Shown: positions 16,706 to 25,244, counted from the first letter of the stretch. The stretch: DNA of 64,000 bases from Dyella mobilis (GCF_016904945.1 NZ_JADIKF010000035.1:62001-126000), one strand, 5' to 3'. The notes: generated from the sequence alone by a model not told the origin. A program made the numbers and translations.

Positions 16706-18454
16706 ATGAGCACGATGTATCAGTCCGATCAGATGGAGCTCTCATCAATCCTCAGGGAAGCGTCAGGCGTCGCGGGCATACCCGCCGATATCATTGCTGC
16801 CCTTCAAAAAAGGGTAGACGAGCACCTCTTCAATATCGTTATCGCGGGAGAATTTAAGCGAGGGAAAAGCACATTCATCAATGCCTTGCTTGGCGATGAC
16901 GTTCTCCCCATGGGTGTCGTCCCGCTGACATCGGTTATCACCATGGTGAGGTCGGGGCTGTCGGCGTCCATCACCATACAATTCGCTAACGGCGATAGTA
17001 AGCAAGCTCCTCTGTCGCAACTTCCCGAGTACGCCACCGAGCGCGGGAATCCGGGAAACATCAAGGACGTAAAGTCCGTGACGGTGTATCACCCTAGTCA
17101 CTGGCTCAACACCGGGGTGCAGTTGGTTGATACGCCCGGTGTCGGGTCCGTACACGAGCAAAACAGTGAGGTGACGCATCACTATCTGCCGCAATCGGAT
17201 GCCGTCATCTTTGTCATTTCCGCCGATCAGCCGCTCAGTCGTAACGAGCTGGATTTTCTTGCCTGCATACGGGGGTATGCCGGCAAGGTCTTCTGCCTTC
17301 TCAACAAGGTTGATCTGCTATCGTCTTCTGAATTGCAGGAGTCGATTGCATTTACTGGAGGCGTGCTGCGAAAGACTATTGGGGATGAAATTCCCATTCT
17401 TCCCATATCAGCTCGCATGGCCTTGGAGGCCTATCAGTCCGATTGCCACGCTCTGCGTGAAAAGAGTGGATTGGTAAATTTCGAATATGCCCTTCATCAC
17501 TTTTTAAGGAATGAGAGTGAACGCGTATGGATAGACTCCATCCGTCGACAAGTTCTGCAATGTTTGACGGAACGAGAACTGTCAAACGATCTTGAAATTC
17601 GCGCCATGGAGTTGCCCCTGGAACAGCTCGAAGTTCGCCTGGCAGCGTTTTCCAAGAAGAAGGCGGAGCTTTTAAAGGCGCGGGAAAACATGGACTGCTT
17701 GCTCCTGAGTGACTGCCAGAAAATCATCAAGGGGCGGTTGGAACCCGACCTCGCCGCTCTCAAGGCTCGTCTCCAGCTTCAATTGCATGACCACTTGAAT
17801 AAATGGGCCGCGTCGTTGCGCCAGGATGGCTCCATCGCACTTCAGAAAGGCCTTGAGGAGCTTATCGTCGATGACGTGAGAGGTGGCTTTGATGCATGGC
17901 GAAAGGACGAGGGGATCGTGCTCGGCGTCGAGCTTGAGGCCATGTACACGCAGTTTTGGGGGCAAATGTGCAACCACATCGCTGAACTTGCCAAGTATTC
18001 CGCGTCCATCTTCGAGGTGACGCTCACGCCTATCAAGCCAGGTGCGCGGCAAAAAAGTGAAAAAGACTTCTTGTATAAATTTTGGTACGAGCCCAGCGGA
18101 CTAAGCTTGCTAGGCAGCTTTTTTCTAAGGTTGCTTCCGACCGTGCTTAGTTATCCGATACTGCTTCGGCATGCACGAATGCGCGCCGACGAGCTGGTGG
18201 AAACGCAATCCGGTCGACTTCGTCATGATTTTGAAGAGCACATAACGAAGGATGCCAAGCGCTTTCAGCAAGAAATGGATGGCCGCTATGAGTCTATTGG
18301 ATCAAATATTGAAAAATCCATACGCGCCGGTATGCAAAGCAAAGCGTTGACGGAGAGCGAGGTCATGATTCGCCGTGCGGAGCTATCGACACTCAGGGTA
18401 GACATTGACTGCGTCAAAAAGCATCTACTCGGATACGCCAAAGTGGCTGCGTGA
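16706..18454 (+). CDS. Bacterial dynamin-like GTPase
   Basis: The 582-residue protein has a large GTPase domain with G1 GEFKRGKST (residues about 48-56), a switch I Thr region (PLTSVIT), G3 DTPGVGS and G4 LLNKVDLL. A long helical region follows (residues about 270-400, rich in Glu, Lys and Leu), then a hydrophobic segment (LLGSFFLRLLPTVLSYPILL near 470-490), then more helix. This layout matches bacterial dynamin-like proteins that remodel or protect membranes. The helical region with a hydrophobic paddle-like segment supports membrane attachment. Its ATG lies 9 nt after the prenyltransferase-repeat gene, so both probably share the riboswitch. Confidence 0.85.
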   Translation: MSTMYQSDQMELSSILREASGVAGIPADIIAALQKRVDEHLFNIVIAGEFKRGKSTFINALLGDDVLPMGVVPLTSVITMVRSGLSASITIQFANGDSKQAPLSQLPEYATERGNPGNIKDVKSVTVYHPSHWLNTGVQLVDTPGVGSVHEQNSEVTHHYLPQSDAVIFVISADQPLSRNELDFLACIRGYAGKVFCLLNKVDLLSSSELQESIAFTGGVLRKTIGDEIPILPISARMALEAYQSDCHALREKSGLVNFEYALHHFLRNESERVWIDSIRRQVLQCLTERELSNDLEIRAMELPLEQLEVRLAAFSKKKAELLKARENMDCLLLSDCQKIIKGRLEPDLAALKARLQLQLHDHLNKWAASLRQDGSIALQKGLEELIVDDVRGGFDAWRKDEGIVLGVELEAMYTQFWGQMCNHIAELAKYSASIFEVTLTPIKPGARQKSEKDFLYKFWYEPSGLSLLGSFFLRLLPTVLSYPILLRHARMRADELVETQSGRLRHDFEEHITKDAKRFQQEMDGRYESIGSNIEKSIRAGMQSKALTESEVMIRRAELSTLRVDIDCVKKHLLGYAKVAA

Positions 18455-18467
18455 ACGACTCGCTCAC

Positions 18468-19595
18468 TCAATGGGGCGTCTCTAATCCCTCGACATAATC
18501 GTCGAGTCGAGGCGAGCTGGAGTCATCGGCGGGAGCCAGCCCATCCAGGCGAAACCGAAGCGCTAAGTCCGTTTGTGAATCGGCCGCCTCTAGTGCTTGC
18601 TGATAATTTATACGGCCGACCACGTGTAGTTGGTAAAGTGCGTCGTCAAACAACTGCATTCCTTGCTCTTTCCCTTGTTTGATGGCGTCTCTGAGCTTAT
18701 GAATTTCTCCTTTGGCAATGAGATCGGACACATAGGGGGTGGACAGCATCAACTCGACCGCCGGAATGCGCTTTCCATCGGTGCCTCGCAACAGGCGCAG
18801 GGAAACAACCGCTTTGAGATTCAGTGACATGTCGATAAGCAACTGCTGCCTCGCCACTTCCGGAAAGAAATTGATGATGCGGTCAAGCGTTTGAGAGGCA
18901 TTGTTGGCGTGCAGGGTTGCCAGGCACAGGTGCCCGGTCTCGGAATACGCTATCGCTTGCTGCATGATTTCCCGGTCGCGAATTTCCCCGATCAGGATGA
19001 CATCAGGCGCCTCACGCATGGCGTTTTTCAGTGCATTGGCGTAGCTGAGCGTATCGAGGCCTATTTCGCGTTGATCCACCACCGACTCTTTGTGCAAATG
19101 AAGGTATTCGATGGGTTCCTCGATCGTCAAAATATGACCGGTTCGAGTGCTGTTGCGGTAATCCACCATGGAGGCAAGGCAGGTGGACTTGCCCGAGCTG
19201 GTAGCGCCGACGACCAGGATAAGTCCGCGAGGAAGCGCAACAAGGTCCTTGAGGATGGAAGGAAGATTCAGGGCTTCGATGGACGGAATCTGGCTGGTGA
19301 TATAGCGCACCACCATGGCGACATCACCGCGCTGCCGATAGATGTTGATACGAAATCGGCCCACCTCGGCCAGATTAATGGCCAAGTTCATCTCCAGGAT
19401 GGATTCAAATTCGCGTTGCTGCCGCTCGTTCATGACCGAAAAGGCCATGGCATGCACTTGCTCGGCGGTCAGTCTTACCTCGCCGATATGATGGGTCTGT
19501 CCATCAATCTTTATGCTGGGTCGGCCTCCGGAACTAAGAAAAAGGTCGGAAGCGCGTTTTTCCACCATGAGATGAAGAAAGGTATGCAGATCCAT
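18468..19595 (-). CDS. PilU/PilT-type secretion ATPase
   Basis: The 375-residue protein starts MDLHTFLHLMVEKRASDLFL, the N-terminus typical of PilT/PilU retraction ATPases. It carries Walker A VGATSSGKST, the Asp box ILTIEEPIEYLH, Walker B DVILIGEIRDRE and the His box TGHLCLATLHANNA. The C-terminal acidic tail (about 35 residues) favours PilU over PilT. Such ATPases depolymerise type IV pili at the inner membrane. The frame is open upstream to 19859 but that part overlaps the aptamer. The ATG at 19595 lies about 60 nt after a fluoride riboswitch. No other pilus gene is present, so this is an isolated, fluoride-linked paralogue. Confidence 0.88.
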   Translation of the reverse strand: MDLHTFLHLMVEKRASDLFLSSGGRPSIKIDGQTHHIGEVRLTAEQVHAMAFSVMNERQQREFESILEMNLAINLAEVGRFRINIYRQRGDVAMVVRYITSQIPSIEALNLPSILKDLVALPRGLILVVGATSSGKSTCLASMVDYRNSTRTGHILTIEEPIEYLHLHKESVVDQREIGLDTLSYANALKNAMREAPDVILIGEIRDREIMQQAIAYSETGHLCLATLHANNASQTLDRIINFFPEVARQQLLIDMSLNLKAVVSLRLLRGTDGKRIPAVELMLSTPYVSDLIAKGEIHKLRDAIKQGKEQGMQLFDDALYQLHVVGRINYQQALEAADSQTDLALRFRLDGLAPADDSSSPRLDDYVEGLETPH

Positions 19596-19657
19596 AATTC
19601 GCCCCTCGGCTTGAGATGATGCCCGATATCCCATCAAGTAAGCCGGATGGGACACAT

Positions 19658-19712
19658 GGTAGGCATCATCAGCCACATGGCGTTTTATGAAGGGAGGCAT
19701 GCCATCTCCCGA
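19658..19712 (-). promoter_or_regulatory. Fluoride riboswitch (crcB motif) 3, upstream of the PilU-like ATPase
   Basis: The RNA shows hairpin GGGAG/CTCCC with loop ATGGCATGC, then AAAACGCC, a short stem, and GGCTGATGATGCCTACC. Loop GGCAT pairs with ATGCC. The aptamer 3' stretch GATGATGCC (19670-19662) pairs perfectly over 9 bp with GGCATCATC (19623-19615). A second nested stem (TCCCATC/GATGGGA) lies between. This alternative fold ends about 20 nt before the ATG and has no U-tract, suggesting control of translation or of Rho rather than an intrinsic terminator. Confidence 0.92.
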
Positions 19713-19797
19713 GAAAACAGTACCGCAGAAACGATGCAGACGCCAACTGCAGGGGCTTTGTCTCGGAAGCGTCGACAATCGCCGTAATGGCTTCTTC

Positions 19798-20093
19798 TTA
19801 TCGGCCCGCAAAAGAGCAAGGCCCGGTTGCTGAGAAGGTCGAATAAGTCGACAGGCCACCTAGGATCCCGTCGTAGTAAACAGGTGCAGCTCTATCGGAA
19901 GCGCTTCGAAGCGTTGAAAGATGCCGATTAGGCAGCCGATAAGAAAAGCTGCAATCCAATTCGCGGCTAACGTGCCAGGCGGCAGATGAGGGAAGAGAGA
20001 ATTGAATGTCACAGACAAGATATAGCGCAGCCAGCACCCTAGCACTCCGCCAACACCCACAGCAAAAAATCCGCGTAAGTTCAGTGCTTCCAT
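19798..20093 (-). pseudogene. crcB: Decayed crcB copy (frameshifted and 3'-truncated)
   Basis: The first 76 codons closely match the intact crcB at 34120-34551 (for example CWLRYILS, PHLPPGTLAANWIAAF, LFTTTG). A one-base deletion next to the Gly codon at about 19866 (GGATCCCGTC where the intact copy has GGATGCCAGTC) then gives TTTGS and a stop. In the next frame the homology continues as GILGGLSTYSTFSA and then ends. The second half, including the last membrane helices, is lost where the PilU riboswitch region begins. The product cannot form a Fluc channel. Confidence 0.9.
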
Positions 20094-20163
20094 GGCAGTT
20101 GCTCCGTATGAGGGTTAGGTCAAGAAAAGGCCTAATGATCTCAATGTACAAAGTCAGCAATAT

Positions 20164-20215
20164 TTAAGGCTGTCGGATAAAGAACATGAGCGCAGACATT
20201 GCCATCAGCCCAAGT
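20164..20215 (-). pseudogene. 3' remnant of the small membrane gene that precedes crcB
   Basis: The minus strand reads LGLMAMSALMFFIRQP then stop, and the DNA after it (TTAAATATT) is also shared. It corresponds to the last residues of the 100-residue membrane protein at 34630-34932 (GLGLMAVSVVVMLLI then stop). This shows that the decayed crcB came from a duplicated two-gene unit and not from crcB alone. Confidence 0.8.
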
Positions 20216-20226
20216 CCCTCGCAAGA

Positions 20227-20250
20227 GATTCCCGGCCGATGCCGGGAATC
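20227..20250 (-). terminator. Strong hairpin after the clcF-DUF190 unit
   Basis: A perfect 10-bp stem (GATTCCCGGC / GCCGGGAATC) with a CGAT loop lies 27 nt beyond the DUF190 stop codon. No U-run follows on the minus strand, so it may stabilise the transcript end or act with Rho. It sits exactly between the clcF-DUF190 unit and the crcB remnant. Confidence 0.55.
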
Positions 20251-20276
20251 CTCCAATCCTTTGCTTCAGTCACCGC

Positions 20277-20639
20277 CTAGTTGACCGGTTCCGCCACCGG
20301 TTCACAAGGAAGGAATAGTGCTCTGACATTCTTAAATTGATGCGCATGATCATCCAAGAATGCTCGCAACTTGCTTTCAATATCGATCAACTCAATGCAG
20401 TGCGGCAAATGAGGATGGGGGTGCTCCACATGATGCAATTGAGGTTTGCCACCAGCGAGATATCCTCCATGCACCTGATGCATGAGCACTTGCTCAATGC
20501 CCTTGCTGTGAGCAGATTTCATGAGGTGAGAGGCCAAGCTCGGGCGCGTAAAATGGTGCCAAAAGCGCTCGTGTTGAACCTTCTCGGCGTGGTGGAAGTA
20601 AAGACGCAGGGCAACTAGCTTATTCATCGTTGGACTCAT
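20277..20639 (-). CDS. DUF190 (PII-like) family protein
   Basis: The 120-residue protein has the DUF190 pattern: an N-terminal strand LVALRLYFHHAEKV, a helix region with a Gly-rich turn near residue 60 (QVHGGYLAGGK), and IELIDIESKLRAFLDD near residue 90. The His-rich middle (HHVEHPHPHLPH) is notable. DUF190 proteins resemble PII signalling proteins and often accompany CrcB. Here the gene follows the fluoride ClC by 9 nt. Two starts are possible (ATG 20639 or 20627). A role in sensing or tuning fluoride export is inferred from context. Confidence 0.75.
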   Translation of the reverse strand: MSPTMNKLVALRLYFHHAEKVQHERFWHHFTRPSLASHLMKSAHSKGIEQVLMHQVHGGYLAGGKPQLHHVEHPHPHLPHCIELIDIESKLRAFLDDHAHQFKNVRALFLPCEPVAEPVN

Positions 20640-20648
20640 GAAAGATGA

Positions 20649-21956
20649 TTAGGATTTGTTGGTAGACGTGGTGATCTGACGGGTACGGCGGAGTGCCGGG
20701 ATGTCCGCAAGACGAATGCCTTCGGGCCAATGCAAATGCTTGGCATGGCCCACGCGTTGGGCACGGTAGATGCTCGTGTGGCCGGAGAAGAGGTAAGCCA
20801 CCACGCAGGCCATGCCGGCGTAGGTTCCAATCTCAGATCCGAATAACTCGACCGCCATGATGGTCGAGGCAATCGGCGTGTTCGCGGCGCCGGCAAAAAC
20901 AGCGACGAAGCCCAGGCCGGCGAGCAGCGGGAAAGGCAGCGGGAGGATGTAACCCAAGGCGTTACCCAATGTGGCGCCGATATAAAACAATGGCGTGACT
21001 TCGCCCCCCTTGAACCCGGAAGCCAGCGTCATAGTGGTGAACGCGAACTTGCCGCCGAAGTAATAGGCCGGCAAGGGATGCGCAAAGGCGGCCTGGATAG
21101 TGGGAATGCCCAATCCCAGATATTGACGACAACCAATGGCGTATGTGGCAGCCGCCACGATGGAGCCACCTACGAAGAGCCGTAACGGCGGATATTTGAT
21201 CGTTCGCTTGAAGAAGGCCGACAGCGCATGTGTAGCGTTGGCGAAGAGCATGCCGACAACGCCAAAGCAGATGCCGGCCACGATGGTCGACAGCACACCT
21301 TGCCAGCTCATATGAGGAATCACCGGCACCTTGTAGATGGCATGGTGTATACCCAGATGCAGCGTCACTTGGTCTGCGATCGCGGCAGACAGCATGCAAG
21401 GCAGCAACGCGTCATAACGAACTTTGCCGATGGCGAGCACTTCAAGTCCGAAGATGGCGCCCGCCACGGGAGTGCCGAAAACGGACGCGAAGCCCGCACT
21501 GATGCCCGCCATCATCAGGATGCGCCTGTCGTCCTTGTTTAGGCCAAAGCGATGGCTGATCTGATCGGCTATGGTGCCGCCCATTTGCACAGCCGTACCT
21601 TCGCGTCCCGCCGAACCGCCAAAGAGATGCGTAATGACCGTGCCAGCAAAGACGAGGATCGCCATGCGCTTGGGCACCAGTTTTTGCGGATCGTGAATCT
21701 CATCGATCAGTAGGTTGTTGCCGCCCTCGACGTCCTTGCCAACGCGGTGGTACACCCAACCGACGACGAGGCCGGCGACCGGTAGCAACGCCAGCATGAA
21801 CGCATGGGTGGTTTGCTGTTGCGTGGCCCATTCGAGGGACCACAGGAAGAGGGCGGAGGCACAGCCAATCAAGCCGCCCGTTATGGCTGAGTAGATCAAC
21901 CACCGTCCGAGAAAGGGCACCATGGCCACTTGCTCGGGCACTGTTACACGCTTCAT
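20649..21956 (-). CDS. CLC-F type fluoride/proton antiporter
   Basis: The 435-residue multi-pass membrane protein belongs to the ClC family, but the first selectivity motif reads GGNNLLIDE, with Asn where chloride ClCs have the GSGIP Ser. The gating-Glu motif reads GREGTAVQMGG, and the later motif GFKGGEVTPLFYIGATLGN. These are features of the fluoride-exporting CLC-F branch. The start at ATG 21956 follows the riboswitch leader; the longer frame to 22091 runs through the aptamer. A terminator-controlled fluoride riboswitch lies directly upstream and DUF190 follows, so this is a core fluoride-resistance unit. Confidence 0.92.
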   Translation of the reverse strand: MKRVTVPEQVAMVPFLGRWLIYSAITGGLIGCASALFLWSLEWATQQQTTHAFMLALLPVAGLVVGWVYHRVGKDVEGGNNLLIDEIHDPQKLVPKRMAILVFAGTVITHLFGGSAGREGTAVQMGGTIADQISHRFGLNKDDRRILMMAGISAGFASVFGTPVAGAIFGLEVLAIGKVRYDALLPCMLSAAIADQVTLHLGIHHAIYKVPVIPHMSWQGVLSTIVAGICFGVVGMLFANATHALSAFFKRTIKYPPLRLFVGGSIVAAATYAIGCRQYLGLGIPTIQAAFAHPLPAYYFGGKFAFTTMTLASGFKGGEVTPLFYIGATLGNALGYILPLPFPLLAGLGFVAVFAGAANTPIASTIMAVELFGSEIGTYAGMACVVAYLFSGHTSIYRAQRVGHAKHLHWPEGIRLADIPALRRTRQITTSTNKS

Positions 21957-22011
21957 CCAGTCTCCAAGTGTGAAATGAATCAGACCCGGACAGACGGAAA
22001 ATGGTGGGCAT

Positions 22012-22050
22012 AAAAAAGCCCACGACCTCCCTGTCAGGGAACTCGTAGGC
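22012..22050 (-). terminator. Riboswitch-controlled intrinsic terminator before clcF
   Basis: The RNA stem GCCTACGA...TCGTGGGC with an inner GTTCCCTGACAGGGA arm is followed directly by six U. Its 5' side is the aptamer 3' strand (GCCTAC), so fluoride binding should prevent terminator folding and switch transcription on. Confidence 0.9.
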
Positions 22051-22097
22051 ATCATCAGCCGATCGCTCGGCGGTTCGCGGAGGAATGCCATCTCCGT
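22043..22097 (-). promoter_or_regulatory. Fluoride riboswitch (crcB motif) 4, upstream of clcF
   Basis: Hairpin CGGAG/CTCCG has loop ATGGCATTC, then GAACCGCC, a short stem closing over GAGCGATC, and GGCTGATGATGCCTAC. Loop GGCAT pairs with ATGCC. It overlaps a textbook terminator (22012-22050), giving a transcriptional ON switch. This is the clearest of the six together with copy 5. Confidence 0.96.
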
Positions 22098-22433
22098 TCA
22101 CAGAAGTATAACAAATGATTGCTGCGGCGCAATACAGCGAAAGAAAATGGGCGCTTTTATTCACCGCTGATCAGGGTTCGAGGTCTCGCGCGCGTCTCGG
22201 TTGGGCCCGACCTGACTTTGGCGAGCACCGAGTGCTCATCGGTGGGATGGAATGCCCATCCTTTCTGTCTCGGCAATTGAGACGGCGGGCACGCAAACTA
22301 TCCGCAAATGTTGGAATCTGTGACGCAGGCTATTGAAAATGTGCAAATCACTACCCATAGGGGTCATAGGTCTGGGGCCAAAACAGGGGCAGCGGACTGT
22401 ATTTCTTCCACTGGCCCAATACACAGGGACGTT
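22098..22433. other. Intergenic region before the CBASS operon
   Basis: This is a divergent region that must hold promoters for both the clcF leader (minus) and the CBASS operon (plus). A short inverted repeat (GGATGG/CCATCC near 22247-22262, followed by TTTCT) and another (GTCTC/GAGAC near 22269-22284) are visible. No aptamer was found on the plus side, so fluoride control of the CBASS operon is not indicated. Confidence 0.4.
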
Positions 22434-23348
22434 ATGACCGGTCCGTTGATCGCAACGAACGCATTATCCAAGGGTATTCATCGCGAATGGGCGCTTCCTA
22501 ACCCGACATTGGGCGAACTGTGGAAGTCCATCGTGATGGATGAGGTGCAGAAGACCCAACTGCTGTCGCAGGCGGTCGTCAACTTTACTGTGCGCCCTCG
22601 GGTAAACCGGAGCATCCTCCCTCTGCACGGGGTGATTTTGCTCGTGGGGGCGCCAGGGACGGGGAAGACCTCACTGGCCCGGGGTTTGGCGCATCGTGTT
22701 GCCGAATCCTTTTCCAGCTGCCGGATGCGGTTACTGGAGGTGGAGCCGCACTCCCTAGCCAGTTCGTCGCTAGGCAAGACCCAGCGAGCGGTCTCGGACC
22801 TCTTTGCCCAGTCCATTTCCGAAGCAGCAAGCGCCGGACCCCTCATCGTGCTGCTGGATGAAGTGGAAACTCTCGCTGTCGACCGCTCCAAGCTGAGCCT
22901 GGACGCCAATCCGATCGACGTTCATCGCGCGACCGATGCAGTCCTGGTGCAACTGGATCTGCTGGCCGAGAAGTATCCCAACTTGCTCTTCATCGCCACG
23001 AGCAATTTCCCCGAAGCCATCGACAGCGCCTTTGTGTCGCGCTGCGACCTCGTGATGGAAATACCGCTGCCCAATCGGGAGGCTTGTCGACAGATTCTGG
23101 AAGCGTGCTTGCACGGTCTCGCCAACACCTTTCCGGACATTCGAAAGCTCACCAACGCGCCACGTTTTGGCGATTGCGTACAAGCATGCGAAGGATTGGA
23201 CGGCCGTGCCATTCGCAAGGTCGTCGCAAACGCATTGGCCGCCACTCGCGAGACGGCGACCGATCCCAACCGCGTCACGATCGATCATTTGCTGAAAGCC
23301 ATCACCGACGCAAAAGCCAACCGCCCTCGGCAAGGGAAACGCGCATGA
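22434..23348 (+). CDS. TRIP13/Pch2-like AAA ATPase of type III CBASS (Cap6-like)
   Basis: The 304-residue protein has an AAA core with Walker A GAPGTGKTS (near residue 70), Walker B LIVLLDEVETLAV, sensor 1 LFIATSNFPEAID and the Arg finger region SRCDLVMEI. The VDR in the pore region and the overall length match bacterial TRIP13-like ATPases that unfold HORMA proteins to turn off CD-NTase activity. The start is ATG 22434 with GGGAC upstream. It is first in a tight operon with a HORMA gene and a CD-NTase, which supports the role strongly. It overlaps the next gene by 4 nt. Confidence 0.88.
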   Translation: MTGPLIATNALSKGIHREWALPNPTLGELWKSIVMDEVQKTQLLSQAVVNFTVRPRVNRSILPLHGVILLVGAPGTGKTSLARGLAHRVAESFSSCRMRLLEVEPHSLASSSLGKTQRAVSDLFAQSISEAASAGPLIVLLDEVETLAVDRSKLSLDANPIDVHRATDAVLVQLDLLAEKYPNLLFIATSNFPEAIDSAFVSRCDLVMEIPLPNREACRQILEACLHGLANTFPDIRKLTNAPRFGDCVQACEGLDGRAIRKVVANALAATRETATDPNRVTIDHLLKAITDAKANRPRQGKRA

Positions 23349-23818
23349 CTACGGTCGTCAGCCGCACGATTCGCAGCACCCCAGAACGCACTGCCAGTGA
23401 CACCTGGCAACTGATCGTGGCGCTACTCACGCAGGGGAGGGAAGGTACCGCACGCCAGGAACTCGATGCGGTGATCGGTATTGCTTCAAGTTTGATCGCG
23501 GATCAGGCACCGCGCCAGGCACCGATCGTTGTCACGTGCGATGGCCCGCGCACACGTATCTATTGCCTCTATGGCGAGGAAGCGCGAGACGGTGATGACG
23601 CCAAGGAAGACAGCCTGGGCTTCGATCCCCTCAATGGGGAGTGGTCGGTATCGCTGCCATGCCCGAAAGACAACTTGGCATGGGTCCAAGCCGCACTCGA
23701 ACGCCATAGTTCGCGCATTACCGCACGCGACCAGGCGGCCGGCTTCGTGACGGAGGCGGCGGCCGAGACGTCGGCAACATCCCTGACATTGGACATCGCG
23801 GGGTTTAGCCAATCATGA
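23345..23818 (+). CDS. Unknown CBASS-operon protein between TRIP13 and HORMA genes
   Basis: The 157-residue soluble, acidic protein overlaps both neighbours by 4 nt (ATGA), so it is translated as part of the CBASS set. Notable stretches are [20 protein letters not shown] and [16 protein letters not shown]. No nuclease, TM or HORMA motif is evident to me. Its place suggests an adaptor, a second HORMA-like or partner-binding protein, or a peptide that the HORMA domain recognises. These are inferences. Confidence 0.7.
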   Translation: MTTVVSRTIRSTPERTASDTWQLIVALLTQGREGTARQELDAVIGIASSLIADQAPRQAPIVVTCDGPRTRIYCLYGEEARDGDDAKEDSLGFDPLNGEWSVSLPCPKDNLAWVQAALERHSSRITARDQAAGFVTEAAAETSATSLTLDIAGFSQS

Positions 23819-24318
23819 GCGCTGTTGCCACCTACTCACGCACGCATTCGGTCACCTACGTCACGGACAACGTCCTCAAGAGTCTGAAGGACATCATTCG
23901 CCTTAGCGGCCTCAATCCCAGCCATTTCGTGGCCAACTGGGATAGCAACCAGCGCGCGGTTAAAACCTGGCTCGAGTCCGAACATCTCGACAAAGTGACC
24001 TTAGAAATTTACGACCCCAACACGAACAAGCTGATTACACGTTGGGACATCGAGGTTGTTTATGCGTGGTCGGCAGATGGCGACGGAAGCTTCTGGACCG
24101 ACACCGACCAACTTCGCTATGCCATTGCTAAAAGCGGCGTCTTGCCGTCCAGCGCACTCTACGACCTAAGGCTCTACACCAAACCCAACGCGCCTACGGT
24201 TACAGGCTGGGGGCCTGTAACCGCACGCTCAACGGACAGCATGGTGCGACAAAGCTTGGGAACGACCGTCGAACACAGCGGTCTCGGCGGCCAAACCGCG
24301 TACTGGAGGTCACGTTAA
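23815..24318 (+). CDS. Bacterial HORMA-domain protein (Cap7-like)
   Basis: The 167-residue protein begins with [20 protein letters not shown], then [17 protein letters not shown] and [12 protein letters not shown]. It contains [15 protein letters not shown] and ends [11 protein letters not shown]. This pattern is that of HORMA-1 family proteins from type III CBASS, in which the HORMA protein binds a closure peptide and activates the CD-NTase. The TRIP13 gene upstream and the CD-NTase gene 3 nt downstream confirm the context. Confidence 0.85.
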   Translation: MSAVATYSRTHSVTYVTDNVLKSLKDIIRLSGLNPSHFVANWDSNQRAVKTWLESEHLDKVTLEIYDPNTNKLITRWDIEVVYAWSADGDGSFWTDTDQLRYAIAKSGVLPSSALYDLRLYTKPNAPTVTGWGPVTARSTDSMVRQSLGTTVEHSGLGGQTAYWRSR

Positions 24319-24320
24319 CC

Positions 24321-25223
24321 ATGTTGACGCTGGACGAAGCTTTTCGAAAATTCAAATCGCGACTGGAACTCAACGACCGCGAGCAGGCTAATGCCTCGAA
24401 ACGGCAGAACGAAGTCCGTGATTACCTGGAAACCAAGTTCGGTATTGCACGTAGTTTCCTGACAGGATCCTACGCACGACACACCAAGACGAAGCCGCTG
24501 AAGGATATCGACATCTTCTTCGTTCTGAAGGATTCGGAGAGGCACTACCGCGACAAACCGGCGAATGTTGTGCTGGATGCGTTCTATCAGGCTCTCGTTG
24601 AAAAGTACGGTAAAGATTGCGTTCGCAAGCAAGCACGCTCGGTGAATATCGATTTCGGCGTCGTAGTGGATGCCGAAGACAAAACCGATTACCGCGTCGT
24701 GAGTGTGGATGCGGTTCCCGCGTTCGACACGGGGACGGAGTACGAGATTCCCGACTCGGCGTCCGGGCAATGGATCAAGACGGATCCCGAGATCCACGCG
24801 CAGAAAGCGGTGGCAGCCCACAAGGCCTATTCCAGTGAGTGGAAGGGCTTAGTGCGCATGGTGAAATATTGGAACAACAACCCCAAGCACGGCACCGACA
24901 AACCGGTCAAGCCGTCCTTCTTGATTGAGGTCATGGCCATGGAATGCCTCCATGGGGGTTGGGGTGGTTCGTTTGACCGCGAAATTCAAGCGTTCTTTGC
25001 CACCTTGGCTGACCGCATTCATGACATGTGGTCCGATCCTGCCGGCCTCGGTCCCGCCATTAGCAACGACATGGATGCCGCGCGCAAGCAACGTGCGCAG
25101 CAGCTGTTGCAGGCGGCCGGCCGGGAGGCCAGTCTGGCAATCAACCTTGCTCGTCAGGGGCGAAATGGTGACGCACTCCGCGCCTGGCGGACATTGTTTG
25201 GCCCCATGTTTCCGTTGTCGTGA
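24321..25223 (+). CDS. CD-NTase (cGAS/DncV-like nucleotidyltransferase) of type III CBASS
   Basis: The 300-residue protein has the nucleotidyltransferase motif [20 protein letters not shown] (G-S plus metal-binding DxD near residues 50-70) and a third Asp in [10 protein letters not shown] near residue 110. The C-terminal helical OAS-like domain includes MVKYWNN. Such enzymes make cyclic oligonucleotide signals after phage sensing. The clade cannot be fixed by eye. It lies between the HORMA gene and a putative nuclease effector with short spacings, forming a complete type III CBASS core. Confidence 0.9.
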   Translation: MLTLDEAFRKFKSRLELNDREQANASKRQNEVRDYLETKFGIARSFLTGSYARHTKTKPLKDIDIFFVLKDSERHYRDKPANVVLDAFYQALVEKYGKDCVRKQARSVNIDFGVVVDAEDKTDYRVVSVDAVPAFDTGTEYEIPDSASGQWIKTDPEIHAQKAVAAHKAYSSEWKGLVRMVKYWNNNPKHGTDKPVKPSFLIEVMAMECLHGGWGGSFDREIQAFFATLADRIHDMWSDPAGLGPAISNDMDAARKQRAQQLLQAAGREASLAINLARQGRNGDALRAWRTLFGPMFPLS

Positions 25224-25244
25224 ACCCAAGGTAGGACGTCAGCC

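Noticed and set aside
21957..22164. Upstream extension and overlapping frame before clcF
   Set aside because: This is riboswitch and terminator sequence; translated motifs there are shadows of the RNA.
22098..22433. Possible seventh fluoride aptamer before the CBASS operon
   Set aside because: A GGGATGGAATGCCCATCC hairpin looks suggestive, but the AACCGCC and TGATG-xxxxx-CTAC elements are missing.
24321..25223. Treating the CD-NTase as a MNT/HEPN toxin-antitoxin nucleotidyltransferase
   Set aside because: The length, third Asp, C-terminal domain and TRIP13/HORMA neighbours fit CBASS instead.
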